From: a virus
Reading direction: 5' to 3' (one strand)
DNA length: 20,306 nucleotides
IMG/VR virus record: IMGVR_UViG_3300033233_000192
Location: 1 to 20,306 of that record
The notes under the pieces are model-generated. The model did no database searches. It was not told the DNA's origin and saw only the letters and a list, made by a program, of their open reading frames with translations. The position numbers and the translations under genes are program-made. Position 1 is the stretch's first letter. Each line of letters starts with the position of its first letter. This document shows positions 1 through 6,529 of the stretch, one piece after another.

Positions 1-1
1 A

Positions 2-1678
2 ATAAATTATTACGCTGAACAACTCGCATTAAATAGTTTTTTTGAAAATTACGAATCTATTGCAGCACGCTTATCTGTTGATCTCATCCATAATTTTGAA
101 TCATTGTTATCGATCAAAGGTACTGGTGCTGCATCACCCTGGTTATCTGAGAATTTTAATAGGGCGGATGAATTGTTGAGCGCATCCAATGGGTGGGTAT
201 TAAAAAACTGCACAATATCAGTGGTCAACAATAGGGCCGTGCTTACCATTAATCCCAACGCATCTTCAGCGGTCGCAACTAATTCTACCGGGGTAAACTC
301 TCCTGATTATTATGTTGAGTCTGTGATCAACTTGCCCGCAACTGTATCGGATATTATGGGAATCGGCGGTCGGCGCGTTAATTTTGGTGCATTGGATAGC
401 GATTATTACGCTGCATCGCTGGACAAAAATAGCCAAACGGCGGCATTGTACAAAAGGGTATCGGGAGTTTACACATTGCTTGGCACCTGGGTTATGTCTC
501 CACCAGGGCCTGCGGATGCGGTGGATTATACTCTGCGCCTAACAATGTCGGGCTCTACGATTTCAGTCGACATAAACGGTGTCACGCGAATAAGCGTGAC
601 AGACACCTCACTAACTGCACAAGGCGAGTATTGCTTAACGGCTTTTTCTGGAAATACTGCTACCACTACGATCTGGGATGATTTTGTAGCGAGCCCACTT
701 ACGGGAACATCACCAAACAACATTACTGTACCGTATTGCGCAGATATCGGCGTGTCAGCAAGTCCAGTGCTATCGTATACCGCGCTGATGGCAATATCCA
801 GAGACGCACTGTTTGATTACGATGCTAAATCACCGATACAGACCACCATGATCGTTAGTTATGATGCCGCGCAATCGATAGAGGCGTTGCCGTCGGCCAG
901 CTATGAGGCTTTACTTGGTGTGCTGACAAATGTAATTGTGAACTTTGAATCATTGAATGGTGTAACAACAACCACGGTATCGAACGATTTTATTATTAGC
1001 ATCACAGCAGAGGCATCAATCATTGTTACATTTTTGCCGGTTTACTCCGTACATCAAATAATTTCAGTTTCCACATTAACGGATTATGAAACAAAATCCG
1101 CCGCACTTATTAACGTTACCATGAGTAACGAGTCCTCGGCGGCACTGTCCAATAGCGCTATCGTGAGTAACGAAGCGGCTCAAGCGATCACTTTGAGCGC
1201 CGTAGAGAATTATGAATCAGTATCATTAATATTCTTGGACAAGATACTCAACTTTGAGTCCCTGGGTGTAATAGAAGTACCTGTTTCAAAGGATTTTATT
1301 ATAGCCATGGAGTCGCTGGGTACAGCTATCAACGCGATGACCATAGACTTTTCGTCAGTCTCTAATGTGCAAATATCGTCGTCATTATCGTTTGAGGCCA
1401 AGGCGACCATTCAGTTATCAAAAACGGGAGACTATGAATCGTTATCATCGGTTGCGGCGATAGGATCGTTGCCTTTTGAGGTCTTACAGGCCATATCGTT
1501 TTTAACAAACGTGCCCTACGAGGCCCTGCTGGGAAGCAATGTTGTTGTGGTATTCAATCTCGTTGCGAAAACCGCATCCTTTACGCTGTCGCTTAACCGA
1601 TCTATTTCAGTAAAAAAATCAGTAACAGGTACGCTGACGTTCAAAAATAAAGTTGATAAAACATCCAGTTTCCACTAA
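2..1678 (+). CDS. Fibre-like virion protein with 14-residue repeats and inserted lectin-like domain (5' end missing)
   Basis: The frame is open from the window edge, so the N-terminus is missing; about 558 residues are visible. Two parts are clear. First, a 14-residue repeat, roughly [YF]-E-[SA]-L-x2-[IV]-x6-[NSD], occurs in the first ~110 bases and again from about 734 to 1560, with near-constant spacing of the aromatic residue (for example YEALLG, NFESLNG, NYESVS, DYESLS, PFEVLQ). Second, bases ~130-700 encode a beta-rich segment with features of a concanavalin A/LamG-like jelly roll (FNRADEL, YYAASLD, YTLRLTMSG, IWDDF), inserted between repeats. Such domains commonly bind glycans, so a tail-fibre or decoration role in host binding is inferred, not shown. 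The C-terminus is basic and Ser/Thr-rich. The next gene starts 23 bases on. No family name is recognised with certainty. Confidence 0.8.
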   Translation: MNYYAEQLALNSFFENYESIAARLSVDLIHNFESLLSIKGTGAASPWLSENFNRADELLSASNGWVLKNCTISVVNNRAVLTINPNASSAVATNSTGVNSPDYYVESVINLPATVSDIMGIGGRRVNFGALDSDYYAASLDKNSQTAALYKRVSGVYTLLGTWVMSPPGPADAVDYTLRLTMSGSTISVDINGVTRISVTDTSLTAQGEYCLTAFSGNTATTTIWDDFVASPLTGTSPNNITVPYCADIGVSASPVLSYTALMAISRDALFDYDAKSPIQTTMIVSYDAAQSIEALPSASYEALLGVLTNVIVNFESLNGVTTTTVSNDFIISITAEASIIVTFLPVYSVHQIISVSTLTDYETKSAALINVTMSNESSAALSNSAIVSNEAAQAITLSAVENYESVSLIFLDKILNFESLGVIEVPVSKDFIIAMESLGTAINAMTIDFSSVSNVQISSSLSFEAKATIQLSKTGDYESLSSVAAIGSLPFEVLQAISFLTNVPYEALLGSNVVVVFNLVAKTASFTLSLNRSISVKKSVTGTLTFKNKVDKTSSFH

Positions 1679-1701
1679 AACATCCATAGAGGTAAAAAAC
1701 T

Positions 1702-2445
1702 ATGCCAATTATTGCAAGTGAACTACAAGCACGCCAAGCCGCGAACATGCCGGAAACAGATGCCGCGTTATGTGGCGGTGCCATTCTAACCACGGGAATC
1801 GTTGAACTAACCCAGCTCGCGGTTAACGATACGATCCGCGTATCATCTAGTGCGGCTGGCGACACCACGCAAACGGTAACAATTGACGGTCGTCTTGCAT
1901 CAGGTGTGCGCACAACTGAGGTGTTGACATTAAACGGCACAACAGTCGTATCTGGTGCCGTGACATTCGAACGCATACTCAAGCTAACGCTGTCTGCAGC
2001 CGCCGCCGGTATCGTAACCGTTGCGCGAAACACCACGCCATTTACGACAATTGTGGCTGTGCCCATTGGTATCACCAGCGTTGTTACCCTGTTTATTGAT
2101 TCGGCCTCGGATGTTGCTCAGGTCGTACGCTATATGAAAATGTTCATGCGCAACACCAATGCAACGCTCGCACTGACCACGGCGGTCACTCGATTAACCA
2201 CAGATCCGGCCACATCCATACGGATCGCCAATGCGGCGGCAAAAGGTGATGCAACGACAATTGCAAATCGTTTGGCCGCGCCTGCTGGCGTTACCTTTGT
2301 TGACGATGGTATTGATCAGGCGGTGCCCACCGGAAATTTAGGCGCAGCAGAGAATATTGGCGTGTGGATCGAGATGACACGAGGCGCAAGTGCTGCGGCT
2401 ATTAAATCCACATTTACGGTGCGTTTAGCCGGTAACACTGTCTAA
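1702..2445 (+). CDS. Putative virion structural protein
   Basis: A 247-residue protein rich in Ala, Thr and Val with very few aromatic residues, and an N-terminal helical start (MPIIASELQARQAANMP) followed by beta-rich sequence; this composition is typical of phage tail or head decoration proteins. A GAGG-type ribosome binding site sits about 8 bases before the ATG. It lies between the repeat-containing fibre-like gene and small genes leading to the lysis cassette, so it belongs to the late operon. There is no signal peptide, membrane segment or catalytic motif. The structural role is inferred from position and composition; no specific family is recognised. Confidence 0.75.
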   Translation: MPIIASELQARQAANMPETDAALCGGAILTTGIVELTQLAVNDTIRVSSSAAGDTTQTVTIDGRLASGVRTTEVLTLNGTTVVSGAVTFERILKLTLSAAAAGIVTVARNTTPFTTIVAVPIGITSVVTLFIDSASDVAQVVRYMKMFMRNTNATLALTTAVTRLTTDPATSIRIANAAAKGDATTIANRLAAPAGVTFVDDGIDQAVPTGNLGAAENIGVWIEMTRGASAAAIKSTFTVRLAGNTV

Positions 2446-2464
2446 AAAAAAGAGGAATTTTCAA

Positions 2465-2638
2465 ATGAAATGCAAAGGCAAAGTGATCAAAACAACAGAA
2501 ACAGAAACGATCCGAGAGGGTTGCGGTTTTGATATGACTGAGGTCATTGCGGCAATACCAGATGATGGTGACGTGTATGAGTATGAGTGTCCAGAGTGCG
2601 GCAATACCGGTACAGTACGCAAGACACCAACTGAATGA
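2465..2638 (+). CDS. Small Cys-containing (zinc-ribbon-like) protein
   Basis: A 57-residue ORF starting at ATG 2465 after an AGAGGA ribosome binding site; its TGA overlaps the start of the next gene as ATGA, which supports translation. Cysteines at 3, 20, 42 and 45, the last two as CPEC, resemble a four-Cys zinc ribbon. The spacing between the first two cysteines is unusually long, so metal binding is only suggested. Its role is unknown. It sits in the late operon between two structural genes. Confidence 0.6.
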   Translation: MKCKGKVIKTTETETIREGCGFDMTEVIAAIPDDGDVYEYECPECGNTGTVRKTPTE

Positions 2639-2946
2639 CATGCACGTTTGATTTTGTTGTTGATGATAATTTCGTTCTGGCGGTGACTTGCCAGGACGCA
2701 GTAGGTGCGGCCATTGATCTCACTGGCGCGGTTGTGTCTTTACAGTGGTTGTCCAGCGCTGGGATACCAGTTACTCGGACAAACATTACTTACGTTGATC
2801 GCCCAGCGGGAAAAATATCGTATGAATTTCAGATTGGCGAGTCATATAGTCCAGAGATGGAGATCGACATTGTGATTGTCAGTGGTGGAAAAACATTTAC
2901 TAACACATGCCCCTTGGTGATCAAGGGGCGGAAACAGGTGGCGTAA
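2635..2946 (+). CDS. BppU/Ig-like N-terminal domain phage structural protein
   Basis: A 103-residue beta-strand-rich protein. The pattern FDFVVDDNFVLAVTCQDAVG, then IDLTGAVVSLQW, then a GKISYEF strand, resembles the Ig-like N-terminal domain of baseplate upper proteins (BppU family) and related short phage proteins of the form 'vt..D..G.piDLTGa.v'. It is coupled to the preceding gene through an ATGA overlap, and its TAA overlaps the ATG of the lysozyme gene. A baseplate or tail accessory role is inferred. No catalytic residues are visible. Confidence 0.65.
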   Translation: MTCTFDFVVDDNFVLAVTCQDAVGAAIDLTGAVVSLQWLSSAGIPVTRTNITYVDRPAGKISYEFQIGESYSPEMEIDIVIVSGGKTFTNTCPLVIKGRKQVA

Positions 2947-3392
2947 TGACGAGTCTTGAGAAGATGCTTATCAAACAAGAAGCCTTACGACTGCGGACAT
3001 ATCGTTGCACGGCGGGAAAATTAACTATTGGTATCGGGCACAATCTTGATGCAAACCCACTGCCAGGCTTTTACGAGGATATGCCACCGATAACAAATGA
3101 AGTGGCCATGAAAATATTGGCTGATGATATCGATGCATGTAGACAGGAGTGCGTTAAGACGTTTCTTTTCTTTAACAGCCTGGATTCAGTTCGTCAAGAC
3201 GCATTGATCAATCTGTGTTTCAACATGGGTATGCATGTGTTGTTGCAGTTCAAAAATACCCTGAAAGCAATTGCCGATCATCGCTGGGAAGATGCGGATA
3301 AAGGCCTTGAATCTTCTCTGTGGGCCAAGCAGGTTGGGAAAACCCGATCCGGCGAAATCCGGCATATGATTTTGACCGGAACATATCCGTGA
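2946..3392 (+). CDS. GH24 (T4-type) endolysin, lysozyme
   Basis: This 148-residue muramidase cleaves the MurNAc-GlcNAc bond of peptidoglycan during host lysis. The N-terminus aligns with T4 lysozyme: catalytic E12 in KQEALRL, then C21 at the T4 Asp20 position, then T27 in LTIGIGH, giving the E-x8-C-x5-T triad. The Cys form of this triad is known in other phage lysozymes. Later features (DALINLCFNMG, FKNTLKAI, W-AKQVGKTRSGEI) fit the GH24 C-terminal lobe. The ATG at 2946 overlaps the previous stop and gives the normal family start; the open frame also extends upstream to 2907 but without matching sequence. There is no signal peptide or SAR segment, so export should depend on a holin, and one lies downstream at 4220. 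Confidence 0.95.
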   Translation: MTSLEKMLIKQEALRLRTYRCTAGKLTIGIGHNLDANPLPGFYEDMPPITNEVAMKILADDIDACRQECVKTFLFFNSLDSVRQDALINLCFNMGMHVLLQFKNTLKAIADHRWEDADKGLESSLWAKQVGKTRSGEIRHMILTGTYP

Positions 3393-3475
3393 GAAATCAT
3401 GTCCTTGTTTTTATCGGCGTGGCCATCGCTTTTGTAATTGTGGTGATCGGTTGTTCCGTGTTTCACGTTCATTAA
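3389..3475 (+). CDS. Tiny hydrophobic peptide with lipobox-like VIGC
   Basis: A 28-residue ORF starting at GTG 3389, overlapping the lysozyme stop as GTGA, which suggests coupled translation. It is almost entirely one membrane segment (HVLVFIGVAIAFVIVVIGC) and ends CSVFHVH. The VIGC sequence fits a lipoprotein signal-peptidase II site, so it could be a very short lipoprotein or a one-span membrane peptide in the lysis cassette. Rz1-type outer spanins are normally longer. Function is unknown, and the short length leaves real doubt that it is a gene. Confidence 0.4.
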   Translation: MRNHVLVFIGVAIAFVIVVIGCSVFHVH

Positions 3476-3490
3476 CTAGAGAGGTCACTT

Positions 3491-3991
3491 ATGAAAAAGT
3501 TTATCGCATCACTGTTTTTATTACTTATTATCCCTGTTACATTTGCTGCATCAGTGTATAAAACACCGCGATTTATTGTTACCTACACGGACGACGGAAC
3601 CACCTTCCGGGCGATTAATTTTATCGGAATCGGTGTGCTTTCTCCGGTGTATGTCGATACAACTCGCACATTTACAGTTAACATAATCAATAAGCGTATC
3701 TCAAACTTTAAGCCCAATATTATGGTTAACGTCCGGCATCAGCATGCGAATATTGGTGGGGATGGCGGCCTGATATATATAGAATATCATGATTCCCCTG
3801 ATTTCGCGGTTGTATCAGGCTGCGATGGGATATTGCCGATTGGTGCAACGTGCTCAATTACAGTAACGTTTACACCAGTTAAGCCGGAGACATATGACGG
3901 CAGTATCCAATCAACACAGACGGAGTCGTTACGATTGTATGACGGCTATTTTTCTATAGAGGAATTTACATTAACTGGTTGGCAGAGGTGA
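3491..3991 (+). CDS. Secreted ASH/HYDIN-like beta-sandwich protein
   Basis: A 166-residue protein with a clear signal peptide (MKKFIASLFLLLIIPVTFA, cleavage after about residue 19). The C-terminal half carries the pattern FAVVSGCDGILPIGATCSI-VTFTP, typical of the ASH/HYDIN-like beta-sandwich domains of secreted or envelope proteins (Cys, 'lpiGatCsitVtFtP'); the two cysteines could form a disulfide in the periplasm. An AGAGG ribosome binding site precedes the ATG. It lies inside the lysis cassette, between lysozyme and holin, where such a domain is unusual. It could be an envelope-interacting, superinfection or lysogenic-conversion factor; this is inference only. Confidence 0.7.
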   Translation: MKKFIASLFLLLIIPVTFAASVYKTPRFIVTYTDDGTTFRAINFIGIGVLSPVYVDTTRTFTVNIINKRISNFKPNIMVNVRHQHANIGGDGGLIYIEYHDSPDFAVVSGCDGILPIGATCSITVTFTPVKPETYDGSIQSTQTESLRLYDGYFSIEEFTLTGWQR

Positions 3992-3995
3992 ATCT

Positions 3996-4220
3996 ATGGA
4001 CATAATTATAGTACTCGCAGCACTGGGCATTCTGGGTTACGTTCTGTACACGATGTTTTTCAAAAAGGCTAAGACTCAGATCGTTGATTCAAAAAAAGAG
4101 ACTGAAATAAAAACGCCTGAGCGTGATCACGCTAATGAGCGTGATCAAAAAGAGGTACAGGAACCAAAGAAACGGGCCGACGAAGACAAACGTCGCGAAC
4201 AAAAAGAGGATGACCACTAA
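3996..4220 (+). CDS. One-span membrane protein with charged tail
   Basis: A 74-residue protein with one N-terminal membrane segment (about residues 3-22, IIIVLAALGILGYVLYTMFF) followed by a strongly charged, Lys/Glu/Asp/Arg-rich tail that is probably helical. Its stop overlaps the holin start (TAATG). Inner-membrane spanins and holin-accessory proteins can look like this, but the tail is short for a spanin that has to cross the periplasm. Its place in the lysis operon is the main clue. Function is uncertain. Confidence 0.6.
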   Translation: MDIIIVLAALGILGYVLYTMFFKKAKTQIVDSKKETEIKTPERDHANERDQKEVQEPKKRADEDKRREQKEDDH

Positions 4221-4651
4221 TGTTTGAATTTATCGCAAACATATTCAAGGGCGGCTTTGTCAAAGACGCTGGTGACGCGATTGACAAAATCGTGACCTCC
4301 GATGAGGAGCGGCTAACTCTGAAGAACGAATTAGCAAAAATCACAACCATGCACGAGGAGAAAATGCAGGAGTTCGCCGGGAAATACGAAACGGAACTCA
4401 CTGAACGTCACAAATCAGATATGCAGTCTGATAATCAACTGGCAAAAAACATCCGGCCAGCGTCACTTATCTTTCTGTTGGTGGTTGTGTGTATCCTGGC
4501 AGTGACCGATGGCAACCTCGGAGAGATGGCGATAAAAGAAAGTTACATTGACTTGTTTGCCTCTCTACTGATGGTTGCATTCGGTTTTTATTTTGGCGGG
4601 CGCAGTCTTGAAAAAATATCAGCGCTGATCGCCGGGAAAGGAAAACAATGA
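4220..4651 (+). CDS. Holin, GTA_holin_3TM-like
   Basis: This 143-residue protein probably forms the membrane lesion that releases the endolysin. It has an amphipathic N-terminal segment, then TSDEERLTLKNELAKI, a helical linker, and the hallmark R79-P80 just before hydrophobic segments at about 81-97 and 110-127, closing with GGRSLEKISALI. This order (S-D-E-E-R, RP before a membrane segment, R-S-x-E-K after the last one) matches the 3TM holin family known from gene transfer agents and many phages. It is coupled to the gene before it by TAATG and to the HNH gene after it by ATGA. Assignment is from motifs; lysis timing cannot be judged. Confidence 0.8.
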   Translation: MFEFIANIFKGGFVKDAGDAIDKIVTSDEERLTLKNELAKITTMHEEKMQEFAGKYETELTERHKSDMQSDNQLAKNIRPASLIFLLVVVCILAVTDGNLGEMAIKESYIDLFASLLMVAFGFYFGGRSLEKISALIAGKGKQ

Positions 4652-4986
4652 AAGTATTATTTTTGACGTGCGCTTTATTGGTGACCTTATCCGCACAAGC
4701 CGGGCCGCTGGATGAAACGCGGTGTTGCGTTGATATAGTACGTAATGCTGATGGGACGATTCACCGCCGCGCCGATGTGTTACGCGCCTTTCGCAAGCGC
4801 TGGCCGTGCCCATCAACCGGCCTGACAACTGGGGCATGCCCTGATTGGGCAATGGATCACATCGTTAGTCTCGCGTGCGGCGGAAAAGACGAGGTATCAA
4901 ATTTGCAGTGGTTACCCAACTCAATTAAGTCCGGCAAGGATGCCGATAATAAAGACCGGTGGGAGCGCCGCGTTTATTGCCAATAA
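4648..4986 (+). CDS. Secreted HNH endonuclease
   Basis: This 112-residue protein has a signal peptide (residues 1-18, cleavage at AQA|G) followed by an HNH nuclease domain. Visible motifs are VLRAFRKRWPCP (residues 44-55), ACPDWAMDHIVSLACGG (63-79) with catalytic H71, and NLQWLP (85-90) with the conserved Asn, then KDADNKDRWE. Cysteines at 26, 27, 54, 64, 77 and 111 could form disulfides in the periplasm. It overlaps the holin stop as ATGA and is the last gene of the lysis operon. Cytoplasmic phage HNH enzymes usually help terminase; a signal peptide instead points to the periplasm, where it might cut incoming or released DNA. That role is inference. Confidence 0.85.
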   Translation: MKVLFLTCALLVTLSAQAGPLDETRCCVDIVRNADGTIHRRADVLRAFRKRWPCPSTGLTTGACPDWAMDHIVSLACGGKDEVSNLQWLPNSIKSGKDADNKDRWERRVYCQ

Positions 4987-5041
4987 TAAGACGCCTAATT
5001 CAAAACGTCCGCCAATTCGGGCCTTTGTACCCGTACCAGAC

Positions 5042-5341
5042 CTAACTCAGGTTGGTAGCCAGGGTGTCCCAGCCACAATTAACATGATCAATCCCCGCAT
5101 GGTGACACTCTCGCTCAATCGCCACCTGCCGACAATAATCTCTAACAATTTTTGGCGTCTCTGATTTTCCGGTCAACCATTCGTAAATACGGTTTGATCG
5201 TATTGCCATCCCAGTTGCCTGCTCCAGCTCGCGCCTGGCGCTGGCCAGAGTGTGCCCAGGAATACCCAGCATCAGATCGCAATAACTGCGCAGTGCTGAC
5301 GCTGGGTATTTTTTCAGTCGCTGGTTAATTTTTAATTTCAT
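5042..5341 (-). CDS. Small HTH-like regulator candidate
   Basis: A 99-residue protein read from the ATG at 5341 (an alternative ATG lies at 5356). It is basic, and a central stretch (ASARRELEQATGMAIRSNRIYEWL, then TPKIVRDYCRQVAI) could form a helix-turn-helix with a recognition helix near SNRIYEWL. It converges on the lysis operon and overlaps the gene upstream of it (5325-5573) by 17 bases, so the two form a small operon served by the promoter near 5665-5696. Such a promoter-bearing pair at the end of the late genes resembles a lysogenic-conversion 'moron'. DNA binding is inferred from shape only. Confidence 0.65.
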   Translation of the reverse strand: MKLKINQRLKKYPASALRSYCDLMLGIPGHTLASARRELEQATGMAIRSNRIYEWLTGKSETPKIVRDYCRQVAIERECHHAGIDHVNCGWDTLATNLS

Positions 5342-5573
5342 TTTGGCGATTAACAAAAATGTAATTTTCTAACCATACAGACTGTTGTTCGTCAACGCCT
5401 TTTGTTGCACCGTGGCAATTTTCAACATTGCCGTGCCGATCTAGCACAATTAACGGGTCAAAAGTGTCTGGCCAGCCGAATTCCTCTCGTGCGGCCTTGA
5501 TCGCCGCCAATAGCGCAGGTGGCCGACTATCATAGTTATCGTCGTCCGCGATTGATCGCATTGGTTTTGCCAT
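5325..5573 (-). CDS. Hypothetical protein, first gene of two-gene leftward operon
   Basis: An 82-residue protein with no signal or membrane segment. It starts at the ATG at 5573 after a strong AGGAGT site. The N-terminal half is helical (PPALLAAIKAAREEFGWPD); then comes FDPLIVLDRHGNVENCHG, a strand-turn-strand. No family is recognised. It is transcribed with the HTH-like gene downstream and sits next to a consensus promoter and the tRNA-derived site, so expression in the lysogen is plausible. Confidence 0.65.
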   Translation of the reverse strand: MAKPMRSIADDDNYDSRPPALLAAIKAAREEFGWPDTFDPLIVLDRHGNVENCHGATKGVDEQQSVWLENYIFVNRQNEIKN

Positions 5574-5663
5574 GATGCTGATACTCCTAAGATTCCGAGA
5601 CTCTCACCGTCTGGATGGTGCCTCGCCTGGTACCCGGCGGGGTGGGTTGTTGCTTGGTACGCT

Positions 5664-5696
5664 TATAATATAGTCCAGACGGCGGCCTATTGTCAA
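5664..5696 (-). promoter_or_regulatory. Sigma-70-like promoter for 5573-5042 operon
   Basis: On the minus strand a perfect -35 TTGACA (5691-5696), an 18-base spacer and TATATT as -10 lie about 90 bases before the ATG at 5573. The spacer contains TCCAGACGG when read on the plus strand (5674-5682); its exact inverse CCGTCTGGA lies at 5607-5615 in the leader. The pair could be split operator half-sites. Confidence 0.6.
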
Positions 5697-5827
5697 GTGC
5701 AATACTGATATTTTGTCATCCAATATCGCATCTAACGACGTTATAACCCATTGATAAATAAGGCAACAAACTATATGCCATATTTGACGAAAAAAGAGAT
5801 AAATATTTGATATTATTGATTTACCGT

Positions 5828-5877
5828 ACAGATTCGTAATCAGTAGGTCATCGGTTCGATTCCGGTCTCCAGCACCA
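5828..5877 (+). other. tRNA-Thr(CGT) 3' half, probable attachment (attP) core
   Basis: The bases fold as the 3' half of a tRNA: anticodon loop TTCGTAA at 5833-5839 (anticodon CGT, Thr) with a stem carrying one A-A mismatch, variable loop AGGTC, a perfect T stem (ATCGG/CCGGT, one T-G pair) around TTCGATT, the acceptor 3' strand CTCCAGC and ACCA ending at 5877. No D arm or 5' acceptor strand precedes it, so it is not a full tRNA gene. Phages that integrate into tRNA genes carry exactly such a 3' segment as the attP identity block. The flank at 5690-5830 is AT-rich, as expected for integrase arm and IHF sites, but no integrase gene is visible nearby. Confidence 0.75.
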
Positions 5878-5907
5878 GATACCTAAGCGTTTAGCCGTAG
5901 TATTCAC

Positions 5908-6126
5908 TCACTTCACACCTCTTTTACTCATGTCATTCAGCGTACAAGAGAACGATTTAACAACCAACTTATCGTCTTCAATATAAAACCTCAGTGGACA
6001 ATTAATATTGTGTTTGGCTTTCATAATGTCGATTGCTTGCTGATCTGGTTTTTTTGCATCACCCATTAAAAAACCAAGAAATAAACAAGAAACGACTAAG
6101 GCTATATTGGTAAGTAATTTTTTCAT
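5908..6126 (-). CDS. Small secreted or lipoprotein-like protein
   Basis: A 72-residue protein with an N-terminal hydrophobic segment (KKLLTNIALVVSCLFLGFLMG). VVSC could be a lipobox, or the segment may stay as a membrane anchor. The remaining ~50 residues hold two cysteines (NCPLRFY and SFSCTLND) that could pair in the periplasm. It is coupled to the upstream gene by an ATGA overlap and is the last gene of the leftward operon before the tRNA-derived site. Function is unknown. Confidence 0.65.
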   Translation of the reverse strand: MKKLLTNIALVVSCLFLGFLMGDAKKPDQQAIDIMKAKHNINCPLRFYIEDDKLVVKSFSCTLNDMSKRGVK

Positions 6127-6287
6127 TGCTGCTTAACCTCTTGTTGTGGTAATTGCTTAACATCAATCCACGTATACTCGTCACCGTCGATATCAACTAA
6201 TTCCAACACCTCACCAGCAATCACAATCTGTTTGCCGATGTGCCAAGTCTTTGGGCATGTGTTGCGCTTTATAACTTTAATTGTCAT
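6123..6287 (-). CDS. Small hypothetical protein
   Basis: A 54-residue ORF with an ATG at 6287. Its start overlaps the stop of the gene upstream (ATGA) and its own stop overlaps the start of the gene downstream (ATGA), so it sits seamlessly in the operon. The sequence is beta-rich and compact (MTIKVIKRNT, KQIVIAGEVLELVDIDGDEYTWIDV) and could be a small SH3-like barrel. No family is recognised. Confidence 0.6.
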   Translation of the reverse strand: MTIKVIKRNTCPKTWHIGKQIVIAGEVLELVDIDGDEYTWIDVKQLPQQEVKQQ

Positions 6288-6529
6288 GAGCCCAGTCGTC
6301 CTATGAGTTTGTCCTTTAATTCTTCTAGCCGAAGTTCAAGTTCTTTATTTTTCTTTTTTATTTTTTTCGAGTCAATCAACACCCATGCACATAGGATCAG
6401 TATCAGATGCATCGGCCATATTAAAAACAGAACGAAAAACTGCATAATAAAGAAAATAATGGCGTAGAAAAATCTTCCGGCAAACAAAAGTCCCAGAAAT
6501 GGAAACGGAATAGCCAGCAGATAGGTCAT
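6284..6529 (-). CDS. Pmp3/YqaE-like small membrane protein
   Basis: An 81-residue protein with two or three hydrophobic segments (about residues 2-17, 20-34 and 37-51) followed by a charged coiled-coil tail (KKIKKKNKELELRLEELKDK). The start, LLAIPFPFLGLLFAGRFFYAI, then MQFFVLFLIWPMHLILILCAWV, resembles the short Pmp3/YqaE (UPF0057) proteins, usually ~50-60 residues with two spans; the tail is extra. An AAGGA site precedes the ATG, and its neighbours are coupled by ATGA on both sides. A membrane role is clear; the family call is tentative. Confidence 0.6.
   Translation of the reverse strand: MTYLLAIPFPFLGLLFAGRFFYAIIFFIMQFFVLFLIWPMHLILILCAWVLIDSKKIKKKNKELELRLEELKDKLIGRLGS

Noticed and set aside
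4940-5164. Plus-strand ORF after the HNH gene
   Set aside because: It begins inside the HNH gene, has no ribosome site, and overlaps the opposite-strand HTH-like gene.
5750-5877. Complete tRNA gene
   Set aside because: No D arm, 5' acceptor strand or position-8 region precedes the anticodon arm; only the 3' half is present.
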